DNA from: Rickettsiales bacterium
GTDB lineage: Bacteria; Pseudomonadota; Alphaproteobacteria; Rickettsiales; UBA1997
Reading direction: 5' to 3'
NCBI GenBank assembly: GCA_020054695.1
Contig: JAHXBT010000032.1
Span: forward strand, 34,749 to 67,936
Length of the DNA stretch: 33,188 bases
The notes under the pieces were generated by a model that was not told the origin of the DNA, made no database searches, and was given only the letters and a program-made list of their open reading frames with translations. Shown here piece after piece: positions 18,785 through 27,509 of this stretch. A program made the translations under genes and the position numbers. Positions within the stretch are counted from its first letter, which is position 1. Each line of letters starts with the position of its first letter.

Positions 18785-20266
18785 TCATATCATCTCCTGT
18801 AAAGCAAAATTACCCTCATAATATCTTTTACTATTGCCACTACCACCCTTGCCGTCACTAAGAATAATATCTTCTCCTATTTTGGTAAATTTGGTTGAAT
18901 TTTCACCCTTAAGTGCACGGCAACAAGCATAACAAGACAATACTCCTACTAAATCATCATCAAAAATAATCTTTAAATGTTCTAAAATATTAAAAAAATA
19001 AGTATTTTTATATTTATTAGAACCAATATTGGCACCTCCAGCAATCTTTAACAAAATATATTCATTATTTTTGGCAATAAAGCTGATATAGATATCATTT
19101 AACAAAATAGCAGAACTAAGATTAAAGATATTTTGTGATTTTTGGCTATTTTTAATAATTACAACCATGGAAATACCTGTTGCAAGAATATTTTTTGATA
19201 AGTTTACTTTTTTAACATTTTTATTGAATTTATATTTTGCCTTATAACCCAGTGATAAATGTAATTTACTAGCATAAATATATTTATTATTGGCTGTAAC
19301 AATACCTGCTAGATTCTTACCATCCATGAGTATTTCCTTAATTTCTATGTTTGTTAACCATTTAGCTCCATTTTCTTGAGCAATATTAGCATTAATTTTG
19401 TGAATATCATAAGGCAAAACATTATCTTGGGGAAATATTATGACATTTTTAATTATATTATTTTTACCAAAAATATCTATAACCTTCTTTTGGTTTAATT
19501 TATTATCAGAAATATTATTATATTTTTGATTTTTGAGGATAATTTCAATTGCTGGTAAGGAATCTATTTTTAACTTCTTTTTGGTTACTTTTTCAATGTT
19601 TTTTTGAATATTAAGGGATTTTTTAGCTTTTTCTAAATCAATTTCATAGCTGGTTTTAAAAGAAAATATTTTTCTAATTTTTTGATATAGCCAATTAAAT
19701 TCATTTTTGAAATATATTCTAAATAACTTGAGATCAAAAGATAATTTTACATCAATTTTAGGGTAATTGATGTCCAAAATATTATATTTTTTTGGGAATA
19801 ATTTTCTAAAAATAGCATTTTTTAATAATTGATGGCCAGCGAAATGATCCCTAGCATAAAGTGCAGAACTATTACGACTATGAATTTGTTTAGTAGAATG
19901 GTGGGCATTGGATTCAAGATAATCTCTTGTTAAATAAATTATTTTATCAAATTTAGATTTAATTTTAGAGTTGGTAACTGCAATAATCACCTGCTCTTCT
20001 GCAGCAGGACCTCCAGCAGCAATCATAACTTTTTTATTCTTATGTTTATAATAATACTTTAAATATGGACTATTTTTGATGTTTTTAAAAGTAATTTCTG
20101 ATTTTTTATCTTTAATTTTGTAAATTTCAAAATTTTGGTAATTTTTTCCTAGAATGTCCTTAGCAATATTTATTATATTTTGATTAGAAGTAAAAAATAG
20201 ATCAGACTCCGATGATAATGTATGAAAATTAACTACTTCAACAATATTTCTATTTAAATCAGTCAT
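18785..20266 (-). CDS. Highly diverged FAD-dependent oxidoreductase-like protein (DAO-type)
   Basis: Rossmann-like KKVMIAAGGPAAEEQVIIAVTNSK...KIIYLTRDYLESNAHHS; mid-region IAQENGAKWLTNIEIKEIL; C-terminal SCYACCRALKGENSTKFTKIGEDIILSDGKGGSGNSKR resembles the DAO C-terminus. Confidence 0.5.
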   Translation of the reverse strand: MTDLNRNIVEVVNFHTLSSESDLFFTSNQNIINIAKDILGKNYQNFEIYKIKDKKSEITFKNIKNSPYLKYYYKHKNKKVMIAAGGPAAEEQVIIAVTNSKIKSKFDKIIYLTRDYLESNAHHSTKQIHSRNSSALYARDHFAGHQLLKNAIFRKLFPKKYNILDINYPKIDVKLSFDLKLFRIYFKNEFNWLYQKIRKIFSFKTSYEIDLEKAKKSLNIQKNIEKVTKKKLKIDSLPAIEIILKNQKYNNISDNKLNQKKVIDIFGKNNIIKNVIIFPQDNVLPYDIHKINANIAQENGAKWLTNIEIKEILMDGKNLAGIVTANNKYIYASKLHLSLGYKAKYKFNKNVKKVNLSKNILATGISMVVIIKNSQKSQNIFNLSSAILLNDIYISFIAKNNEYILLKIAGGANIGSNKYKNTYFFNILEHLKIIFDDDLVGVLSCYACCRALKGENSTKFTKIGEDIILSDGKGGSGNSKRYYEGNFALQEMI

Positions 20267-20696
20267 TCAAGGATTCCTGAAATTGATTTGACCTATAATG
20301 ATTACCACCACGATATTGTGGTTTTGATAAATTTTCCAAATCTTTTATAGCCTTATCTTCACTATTACCCCCCCTAAACGCTCTTTTCATACCGTCTGGA
20401 TAAGGAACATTTTGTGGATATTTATTAACTGAATTAGGAGCTAAAGCTTGCGGTTTATTTTGATTAACTAACGGTCTATTGTTCATTTGCATCATTTGTT
20501 TTTGAAAACCTGGTGGTACCTGATTTGCACCATTCATATTAGGTGGCGCAACCCTATTATAATTTACCGCGGGGCCACCTGCCTTCATATTAGGGTTTTG
20601 CATGTTACCCATATTACCACCTGGATAGCTATATAGTTTCATGCAGGAATTTAATAGAAAAACAACAAATATTAATGATAAAATTTTCATCAACAA
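20259..20696 (-). CDS. Small lipoprotein, Asn/Pro/Met/Gly-rich low-complexity mature region
   Basis: Signal peptide with lipobox-like LLNSC; PGGNMGNMQNPNMKAGGP...; overlaps the downstream oxidoreductase ORF by 8 nt. Confidence 0.65.
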   Translation of the reverse strand: MLMKILSLIFVVFLLNSCMKLYSYPGGNMGNMQNPNMKAGGPAVNYNRVAPPNMNGANQVPPGFQKQMMQMNNRPLVNQNKPQALAPNSVNKYPQNVPYPDGMKRAFRGGNSEDKAIKDLENLSKPQYRGGNHYRSNQFQESLND

Positions 20697-20724
20697 TTTT
20701 TAATTAATTTTATAGCTAATTAAA

Positions 20725-21120
20725 TTAACGCTTATACGCGTCAATAAAATATTCTTTTTGTTTAAAGTCCCGACATTTTATTGATAAAAAGGAGGCCATA
20801 GGTAATATTAGAAAGCTACCAAAAGCATCTAAAGCACAACGAGTAGTTTCTTCACCCCTACCTTCCCTAACGGAATACCAAGTTTCTAAATCTATAGTTT
20901 TTCTATAATCATCTCCAATTATAGTTGCCTTATAATTAATGTTAGAATCTGGTAATAAAAATACATTAACAGGTGTCTGACCATAATAGGAATTGTTAAT
21001 ATAAAGATGAGAATTTGGTGGATTACTATTAATTTGAATGGACACCCTATCATTATTCATTCTTGCACAAGAGGTTATAAATAAAAATATAATAATAATT
21101 AATATAGTGTTTTTTATCAT
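20725..21120 (-). CDS. PEGA-domain-like lipoprotein
   Basis: Lipobox-like FITSCA; SIQINSNPPNSHLYINNSYYGQTPVNVFL is PEGA-like. Confidence 0.65.
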   Translation of the reverse strand: MIKNTILIIIIFLFITSCARMNNDRVSIQINSNPPNSHLYINNSYYGQTPVNVFLLPDSNINYKATIIGDDYRKTIDLETWYSVREGRGEETTRCALDAFGSFLILPMASFLSIKCRDFKQKEYFIDAYKR

Positions 21121-21146
21121 TATTTTATTGAAATACTTATAGCATT

Positions 21147-21797
21147 TTAATTAAAATCATTTTCCCCCTCTTCTTGTAAAGAAGTAACAAAATCAGATAA
21201 AAAATCTGAATCATAGTTTAGTTTTTCATTAGGATTATGAATTATAGAGAAAATTTTATCATATGTTTCCTGAAGATTATTATTAATAATAACATAATCA
21301 TATTCATTAAAGTGACTAATTTCATCAATAGAACCAGACATCCTCTTTTTAACTATATCTTGGGTATCCATCGCTCTTTTTTGTAATCTATAATGCAATT
21401 CTTTCATAGATGGAGGTAGAAGGAAAAAACTGATTATCTTGTTTTTATTAAATTTTTCATTTAATTGTCTAGCACCTTGCCAATCAATATCAAATAATAC
21501 ATTGATATTTTTGCTAAATGAATCATCTACCATTTTTTTTGGAGTACCATATTGATTACCAAAAATATTTGCTGACTCCAGCAGTTGATTTTTTGATTCT
21601 AATTCTTCAAATTCATCTTTGGTAACAAAATAATAATCTTGACCGTCTAATTCATTTTGTCTTTTTACCCTAGTGGTAGCTGATGTTGACAATTTAATAT
21701 CCTTATTACCGTTGATCAACATATTACAAATAGTCGATTTACCAGCACCAGAAGGAGAGGAAATTATAATTAAGAATGGAGGACAAATAATGCTCAT
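21147..21797 (-). CDS. gmk: Guanylate kinase
   Basis: IIISSPSGAGKSTICNMLI, STSATTRVKRQNELDGQDYYFVTKDEF, YGTPKKMVDD, LFDIDWQGARQL. Confidence 0.96.
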   Translation of the reverse strand: MSIICPPFLIIISSPSGAGKSTICNMLINGNKDIKLSTSATTRVKRQNELDGQDYYFVTKDEFEELESKNQLLESANIFGNQYGTPKKMVDDSFSKNINVLFDIDWQGARQLNEKFNKNKIISFFLLPPSMKELHYRLQKRAMDTQDIVKKRMSGSIDEISHFNEYDYVIINNNLQETYDKIFSIIHNPNEKLNYDSDFLSDFVTSLQEEGENDFN

Positions 21798-21821
21798 TAT
21801 ATAGAGTAAATTATTATAAAA

Positions 21822-22640
21822 TTACTCTTCTTTCTTTTCTATAGTCAAATCTGGCGCATCAACTGCTTTCATTCCAACAACATGATAACCACAATCAACA
21901 TGCAAGACCTCACCTGTAACACCGCTACCAAGTCCACTCAATAAATAGATAGCAGAACCACCAACATCTTCTAAAGTTATATTCCTCTTTAATGGAGAAT
22001 TATATTCATTCCATTTAAAAATATATTTGAAATCCCCTATACCACTTGCCGCCAAAGTTTTAACTGGACCAGCAGAAATAGCATTAACCCTAATATTGTC
22101 ATTGCCAAGATCAACAGAAAGATAGCGTACACTTGCTTCAAGAGCTGCTTTTGCTACACCCATAACATTATAGTGAGGAACAACCTTTTCTGCACCATAA
22201 TAACTAAGAGCAATTACACTACCTGAATCAGATTTTTTTAATAATTTTTCAGCATATTTGGTAACAGAAACCAAAGAATAAGCAGAAATATTCATAGTGT
22301 TTGCAAAATTTTCTGGAGTTGTATCAACATATCTACCTCTCAACTCCTCTTTATCAGAATAAGCAATAGCATGTACTAAGAAATCTAATTTACCCCACTT
22401 TTTTTCCAAAACAGTAAACACCTCTTTTATAGAATCAATATCAGAAACATCACACGGCAATATGATATCAGAATCAACTGAAGCAGCTAACGGTTTAATT
22501 CTCTTTTCTAATGCCTCACCTTGATAAGTAAATGCTAATTCTGCGCCATATTTATGCGCTGCTTCGGCTATGCCCCAAGCAATTGAACGATTATTAGCAA
22601 CACCCATTATTAAACCTTTTTTTCCTTTTAGTATAGTCAT
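21822..22640 (-). CDS. fabI: Enoyl-[acyl-carrier-protein] reductase (NADH)
   Basis: LIMGVANNRSIAWGIAEA, LVHAIAYSDKEELRGRYVDT, LSYYGAEKVVPHYNVMGVAKAALEASVRYL, RVNAISAGPVKTLAASGI. Confidence 0.97.
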   Translation of the reverse strand: MTILKGKKGLIMGVANNRSIAWGIAEAAHKYGAELAFTYQGEALEKRIKPLAASVDSDIILPCDVSDIDSIKEVFTVLEKKWGKLDFLVHAIAYSDKEELRGRYVDTTPENFANTMNISAYSLVSVTKYAEKLLKKSDSGSVIALSYYGAEKVVPHYNVMGVAKAALEASVRYLSVDLGNDNIRVNAISAGPVKTLAASGIGDFKYIFKWNEYNSPLKRNITLEDVGGSAIYLLSGLGSGVTGEVLHVDCGYHVVGMKAVDAPDLTIEKKEE

Positions 22641-22646
22641 AATTTA

Positions 22647-23261
22647 TTAATTTTTATTTTCAAAAAGCCAAGGAGTTAGTTTACTAGCTTTATTTTCATA
22701 TCCATCAATTTTATCCTCCACAGTTAATGTCATACCAATATCATCCAACCCATTAATCAAACAATATTTTTTAAATTTATTAACTTCAAAAGATATCTCA
22801 TTATTATTAAAAGAAATTTTTTGCAATTCAAGGTCTATAGTAATTTCATTATCAGGATTTTTAGCAAAATCCATTAATTCTCTAACATTTTTCCGATCAA
22901 GAATAATTGGTAAAACTCCATTTTTAAAACAATTATTATAGAATATATCAGCAAAAGAAGTTGCAACAACGACTTTTATACCAAAGTCTAATAAAGCCCA
23001 AGGAGCATGTTCACGACTTGAACCACAACCAAAATTATCACCAGCAATTAAGATTTTTGAACTTTGATAACCATCTTGATGTAATATGAAGTCATTAATC
23101 TTATTTCCAGATTCATCATATCTCATCTCATAAAATAAGCTGGCTCCAAGACCAGTTCTTTTAATCGTTTTAAGAAATTGCTTGGGGATAATCATGTCAG
23201 TATCAATATTGACAAGATCCAAATAAGCAGACCTAGCGGTTAATTTAGTAAATTTTTCCAT
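22647..23261 (-). CDS. leuD: 3-isopropylmalate dehydratase small subunit
   Basis: NIDTDMIIPKQFLKTIKRTGLG, LIAGDNFGCGSSREHAPWAL, SFADIFYNNCFKNGVLPI; leuC not adjacent. Confidence 0.95.
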   Translation of the reverse strand: MEKFTKLTARSAYLDLVNIDTDMIIPKQFLKTIKRTGLGASLFYEMRYDESGNKINDFILHQDGYQSSKILIAGDNFGCGSSREHAPWALLDFGIKVVVATSFADIFYNNCFKNGVLPIILDRKNVRELMDFAKNPDNEITIDLELQKISFNNNEISFEVNKFKKYCLINGLDDIGMTLTVEDKIDGYENKASKLTPWLFENKN

Positions 23262-23345
23262 CAGCTGTAATTAAATTTTATCTAGATGTTATTGTTAAAA
23301 TTTATATTTGCAAGACTACATAATATTTAAAGATTATAAATAATA

Positions 23346-24671
23346 TTACCTATTATTTTTTGACTCTGATATTTTTTTAGCAATAATTTTGATATCACCT
23401 AGAATATCATAGATACCATCTCTTATTTTAGCATCAAAACTAATATTAGTTTTTGCCCACTCTTCCATCCAAGGTTTTGCTATTTCCCAAATATTAACAT
23501 CCTTATCTAAAGACAATGCTACGCCTTCAATTAAAGTAATGGTTTTTTGTAGTAACAATAAATTTTCATTACTTTTCATGTTATATTTTTGGATCATCTC
23601 AATTAATTTAGTAAAAATTAATATTAATGGTACTTCTGATACTTTTTTATCTGTTACTGATTCTCCTAAAATACGGGAATATAATGCAAACTCATTAAGG
23701 TCAGTGTTTTCTGGTATTAATCCAGCTTCCAAATGAAGTTCTGCTACTCTTCTATAATCTCTTTTAAGAAAATTAATAAAAATTTGAGTGATAGCTATTC
23801 TTACTTTTTTCTCTAATGTGCCAATAATACCAAAATCTATCAAGGCAATTTTGCCATCTTTAGTAAGAATTAAATTACCTGGATGCATATCAGCGTGAAA
23901 AAATCCACGATCATAGGCTTGATGAAAAAATCCTAAAACTAGTGTTTTCGCCATCTCTTTCTTGTCAAACTTAGTAGTAGAGATTGCTTTTTTATCAGAA
24001 AATCTAGTGCCCTCAATCCACTGCATCACAACAACATCTCTTTTGCTAAATTCCCAATAAATTTTTGGTACAACAAAATCATCAATATCTGATAGAATAT
24101 CTTTTATCTTTGAAGAAGAGGCAGCTTCAAAAAGCAAATTAACCTCTTTCTCTAACATATTTTCTAAAGGTGTTAGTATGTCCCGTCTTATTTTTCTCAC
24201 ATTCTTTAAAAAAATACCAATAAAAAAAGTAATTATTTTAATGGTTAATAAGTCTCTTTTTATAATCTTATTAATATTTGGTCTCAAAAGTTTTACAGCA
24301 ACCAATTCACCACTTTTAAGAACTGCTTTATGAGTTTGGGCAATTGAAGCTGATGCTATCGGTTCTCTTTTAAATTTTTTGAATATATTATCAATATCTT
24401 TTTTATAAATTTTTTCAATATAATTAACTGCCTTATTGGCTGAAAATGGCTTACAATTATCCTGAAATTTTGATAGTAATTCAGATAATTCTGTTCCCAC
24501 AATATCGGGTCTTACTGATAAAAATTGCCCTAATTTGATAAAGACAGGACCTGAGAATTTAAGAAATAAATAAATTGCCCTTTCTTCATAAAAAGGAAAA
24601 AATATTAAAAATAATATAAATAATATAAATAATTTAATTATATTTAATATGGATTTGATTAGTAGAATCAT
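23346..24671 (-). CDS. ubiB: ABC1/UbiB-family atypical kinase (ubiquinone biosynthesis)
   Basis: GPVFIKLGQFLSVRPDIVG, PIASASIAQTHKAVLKSGELVAVKLLRP, FFHADMHPGNLILTKDGKIALIDFGIIG. Confidence 0.93.
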   Translation of the reverse strand: MILLIKSILNIIKLFILFILFLIFFPFYEERAIYLFLKFSGPVFIKLGQFLSVRPDIVGTELSELLSKFQDNCKPFSANKAVNYIEKIYKKDIDNIFKKFKREPIASASIAQTHKAVLKSGELVAVKLLRPNINKIIKRDLLTIKIITFFIGIFLKNVRKIRRDILTPLENMLEKEVNLLFEAASSSKIKDILSDIDDFVVPKIYWEFSKRDVVVMQWIEGTRFSDKKAISTTKFDKKEMAKTLVLGFFHQAYDRGFFHADMHPGNLILTKDGKIALIDFGIIGTLEKKVRIAITQIFINFLKRDYRRVAELHLEAGLIPENTDLNEFALYSRILGESVTDKKVSEVPLILIFTKLIEMIQKYNMKSNENLLLLQKTITLIEGVALSLDKDVNIWEIAKPWMEEWAKTNISFDAKIRDGIYDILGDIKIIAKKISESKNNR

Positions 24672-24791
24672 TTTAAAATGAGTTTGATATTATATTATAC
24701 AATTTTAACTTAAAATGTATTCATTTTGTGATCTCGATTAGAAAAAGCAGAAATTAATATTAAGTTTATTAGTATTTTTATTTTTTATTTA

Positions 24792-25937
24792 TTACCACTT
24801 ACCTTCTAACTCATTGATAATTGATCTTTCAACTATTACTCTTTTTTTGGCACCATATTTTGTTAACAACTGAATCACAACATTGTTATTAGACATTCTA
24901 GCAGTATCTAAAGCAGTCAAATTTTGTTTATTTACTGCATTAAGATTGATGTCTTTAGAAAGTAAATAATCAATAATTGGTAAATAACCAATCCTTACTG
25001 CCTGAATTAAATAAGTTTCTCCAAAATTATTTCTAATATCTAAATTTGCTCCTGATTCAACCAATAATTTTACCATTTCATAATCGCCCATTTTTATAGC
25101 AATGTTAATAGATGTAAGACCTAAACTATTTTTTAAATCAGGATTTGCACCAGCGGCAAGTAAACTGGCAACTATCAAGCGTCTTTTTAGAGAAACTGCA
25201 AAAAGTAGAGGCGTGTCACCAAATTCATTATAAATATTTACATTAAAAATTTCTCTAATAATTGCATTAAAATCATTGATGTCATTGGTACCAATTTCTG
25301 CAAATAATATATCTACCTTGTCTGAATATCTTGGTAAAATTGGATGGTGAATATTTTCATCACTAAATCTTCGAGATAATAACGGTGGCGCTATGTCTGT
25401 TGTTAAAAAATCTGGCGCTATTTTTGTAACAGGTTTAGGATATAATTTATTAAATTTGTATTTTTTATTAGAATTTATTTTTTTTATACTCTTATCATTA
25501 ATTTTTAATTCTTTTGATCCAATAATATTAGTTGTATTTAGCTCTATGTTACCTACGTCAGAAGAAGTTGGTGATAAAATATTAGATATTTTTGCTTTTA
25601 CACCAATTAAATTATCCTTTATATTTTTGGATTGATTTCTTAAAAAACCCTCGGCCTTAACTAAATTACTTTTATCCTTAAGAATATTAAGCTTATAATT
25701 CTTAGGATTTTGTAATACATTATTATCACCCTTATTTTTATCTTTTTTTTCTCTTATTAATAATTTTTTAGGTAAAGGTTTATTCTTATTTGAGTTATTT
25801 TTTTCTGTTTCCTTATTTTTTATATTAGATATTTTAGATCTAACATCGTCTAAACCTAGAGATTCAAGGTCAATTGCATAAGAATAGGAGGAGAAAAAAT
25901 TAAAAAAAATAACAATTACATAAAGAAAGAATCTCAT
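24792..25937 (-). CDS. Secreted/periplasmic ankyrin-repeat protein
   Basis: N-terminal signal peptide (MRFFLYVIVIFFNFFSSYSYA), charged linker, then ANK repeats: GDTPLLFAVSLKRRLIVASLLAAGANPD, GLTSINIAIKMGDYEMVKLLVESGANLD, GETYLIQAVRIGYLPIIDYLLSKDINLN, NLTALDTARMSNNNVVIQLLTKYGAK. Confidence 0.85.
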   Translation of the reverse strand: MRFFLYVIVIFFNFFSSYSYAIDLESLGLDDVRSKISNIKNKETEKNNSNKNKPLPKKLLIREKKDKNKGDNNVLQNPKNYKLNILKDKSNLVKAEGFLRNQSKNIKDNLIGVKAKISNILSPTSSDVGNIELNTTNIIGSKELKINDKSIKKINSNKKYKFNKLYPKPVTKIAPDFLTTDIAPPLLSRRFSDENIHHPILPRYSDKVDILFAEIGTNDINDFNAIIREIFNVNIYNEFGDTPLLFAVSLKRRLIVASLLAAGANPDLKNSLGLTSINIAIKMGDYEMVKLLVESGANLDIRNNFGETYLIQAVRIGYLPIIDYLLSKDINLNAVNKQNLTALDTARMSNNNVVIQLLTKYGAKKRVIVERSIINELEGKW

Positions 25938-26125
25938 TATATAAATGGTAAAAAGGGAATATCAATACAAGAGGATAAAATAAACAATGAAGATAGAATA
26001 ATTATATTTTTGATCATAATAAATTTATTTAATAATAATAAATAACTTTAAAGTAACTTTTATCACCTGTCAATATTATACCATTTCAAAATTAAAATGG
26101 CATATTTATTTATTGTTAAAATATT

Positions 26126-27280
26126 TTATAACATAGATAATAAATTATCAAAATCCTTTTGATCTAAAATACAGGAATCATCTAGTAAAATTTTTATAAT
26201 TTTACTATTTTCCTGAACTAATAATAAAATTTTAGTTCTTTTGTCAAACTCAATTTTAGGTATTTTATTGGCTAAAAAACTCTTGATAGTAAAAATTTGC
26301 TCTCTGTTGGTAATTTTTATTTCAATTTCAGGTAAAATATCTTTATTTTTTAATTTTTTTAACTCTTCATCTCTTTTTTGTTGGGCTGCTAAAGGGTCAA
26401 TAAAATCTGGGTCTTTCTTTTGATAATTTTCCTTGCCAAAAGATTTTTTTTTATTAATTTTAATATCAGCAAACGATTCTTTTTTAGCTGGAACATGTTT
26501 AATAAATTCCACCATTTCTATAATGTTTTTAACCAAAATTCTAATTCCACCTTCATCCTTTCGAATTAAAACTTCTAGCACTAAATTAGTACCGTCAGCC
26601 ATTATATCACGCGATTTTGTAATTAATTCATCATCAAAAATTGAGGCCTCATAAATACCGTAAGGATCAGACATGGTTAAATAAGAATAACGCCCCTTAG
26701 CACTAGATTTATGTTTACTATAAGCAACTGAGCCAAATAATTTAATAATTTGATCATTTTTGGCCTCAGATTCTAAAAATTCCGATGTCAAAACACCTCT
26801 TTTTTGTAAGTCGTCAATGTAATCTTCTGTTGGATGCTCATTAGGGAAAAAACCAAAAGCTTCAAATTCCTTTTCTAATCTTTCTTTCTTTTGCCAATCA
26901 TCACATTTGATTAAATCTGGCTTTTTATCTTCAAGACCCATTTCACCACCAAAAAGACTCATTTGCGGATTGGATCTTTCTTCCTCTTGCTGTGAAGCAA
27001 ATCTTGATAATATTTCTTGTGATTCAAAAATTTGGCGGCGATTTTGATGAATATTTACAAAAGCACCTGATTTAGCTAAAGCCTCAATTGATTTTTTATT
27101 AATAAATTTACCTCCAGAACGAGATGAAAAATTATAAATATCCGTGAACTTACCTTCTTTCTCTCTTCTTTGACAAATCTCATCAATCATCTTAATACCA
27201 ACCGCTTTAATAGCGCCAAGACCAAAACGAATTGCTAATTCTTGATTATTATGATTGAATTTTTTAACTTCAATTGTCAT
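26126..27280 (-). CDS. dnaE: C-terminal fragment of DNA polymerase III subunit alpha (HhH, clamp-binding motif, OB fold, C-terminal domain only)
   Basis: LAIRFGLGAIKAVGIKMIDEICQRREKEGKFTDIYNF...NKKSIEALAKSGAF (HhH); NPQMSLFGG clamp motif; AFGFFPNEHPTEDY; KLFGSVAYSKHKSSAKGRYSYLTMSDPYGIYEASIF OB region. No PHP/palm/fingers; in-frame TAG 9 nt upstream of ATG. Confidence 0.85.
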   Translation of the reverse strand: MTIEVKKFNHNNQELAIRFGLGAIKAVGIKMIDEICQRREKEGKFTDIYNFSSRSGGKFINKKSIEALAKSGAFVNIHQNRRQIFESQEILSRFASQQEEERSNPQMSLFGGEMGLEDKKPDLIKCDDWQKKERLEKEFEAFGFFPNEHPTEDYIDDLQKRGVLTSEFLESEAKNDQIIKLFGSVAYSKHKSSAKGRYSYLTMSDPYGIYEASIFDDELITKSRDIMADGTNLVLEVLIRKDEGGIRILVKNIIEMVEFIKHVPAKKESFADIKINKKKSFGKENYQKKDPDFIDPLAAQQKRDEELKKLKNKDILPEIEIKITNREQIFTIKSFLANKIPKIEFDKRTKILLLVQENSKIIKILLDDSCILDQKDFDNLLSML

Positions 27281-27301
27281 CAGAAACTATACCTATTATC
27301 A

Positions 27302-27509
27302 TCAATGTTTATAAACTAATAACCAAGATTTATCTGTTTTATTATCAATAGCAACATCACGAGATAAATTATTACAATCTAGCTTTTCTCTTTCAGCAGT
27401 AATAATAACTAAAAAATTATTCTCATTAGATTTTTTTTATGTTTTCTAACCGCTATAGAAAATTTATCTATATTGTCTTGCGTGCCATTGAGTTTAAATA
27501 TTATTCTTC
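27302..27509 (-). pseudogene. Possible short gene or remnant broken by one frameshift at an A-rich tract; family unknown
   Basis: Joined reading IIFKLNGTQDNIDKFSIAVRKHKK / SNENNFLVIITAEREKLDCNNLSRDVAIDNKTDKSWLLVYKH*, frame change near 27428-27437. Confidence 0.35.

Noticed and set aside
25393-25635. Plus-strand ORF antisense to the ankyrin gene
   Set aside because: Hydrophobic shadow ORF with no independent support.
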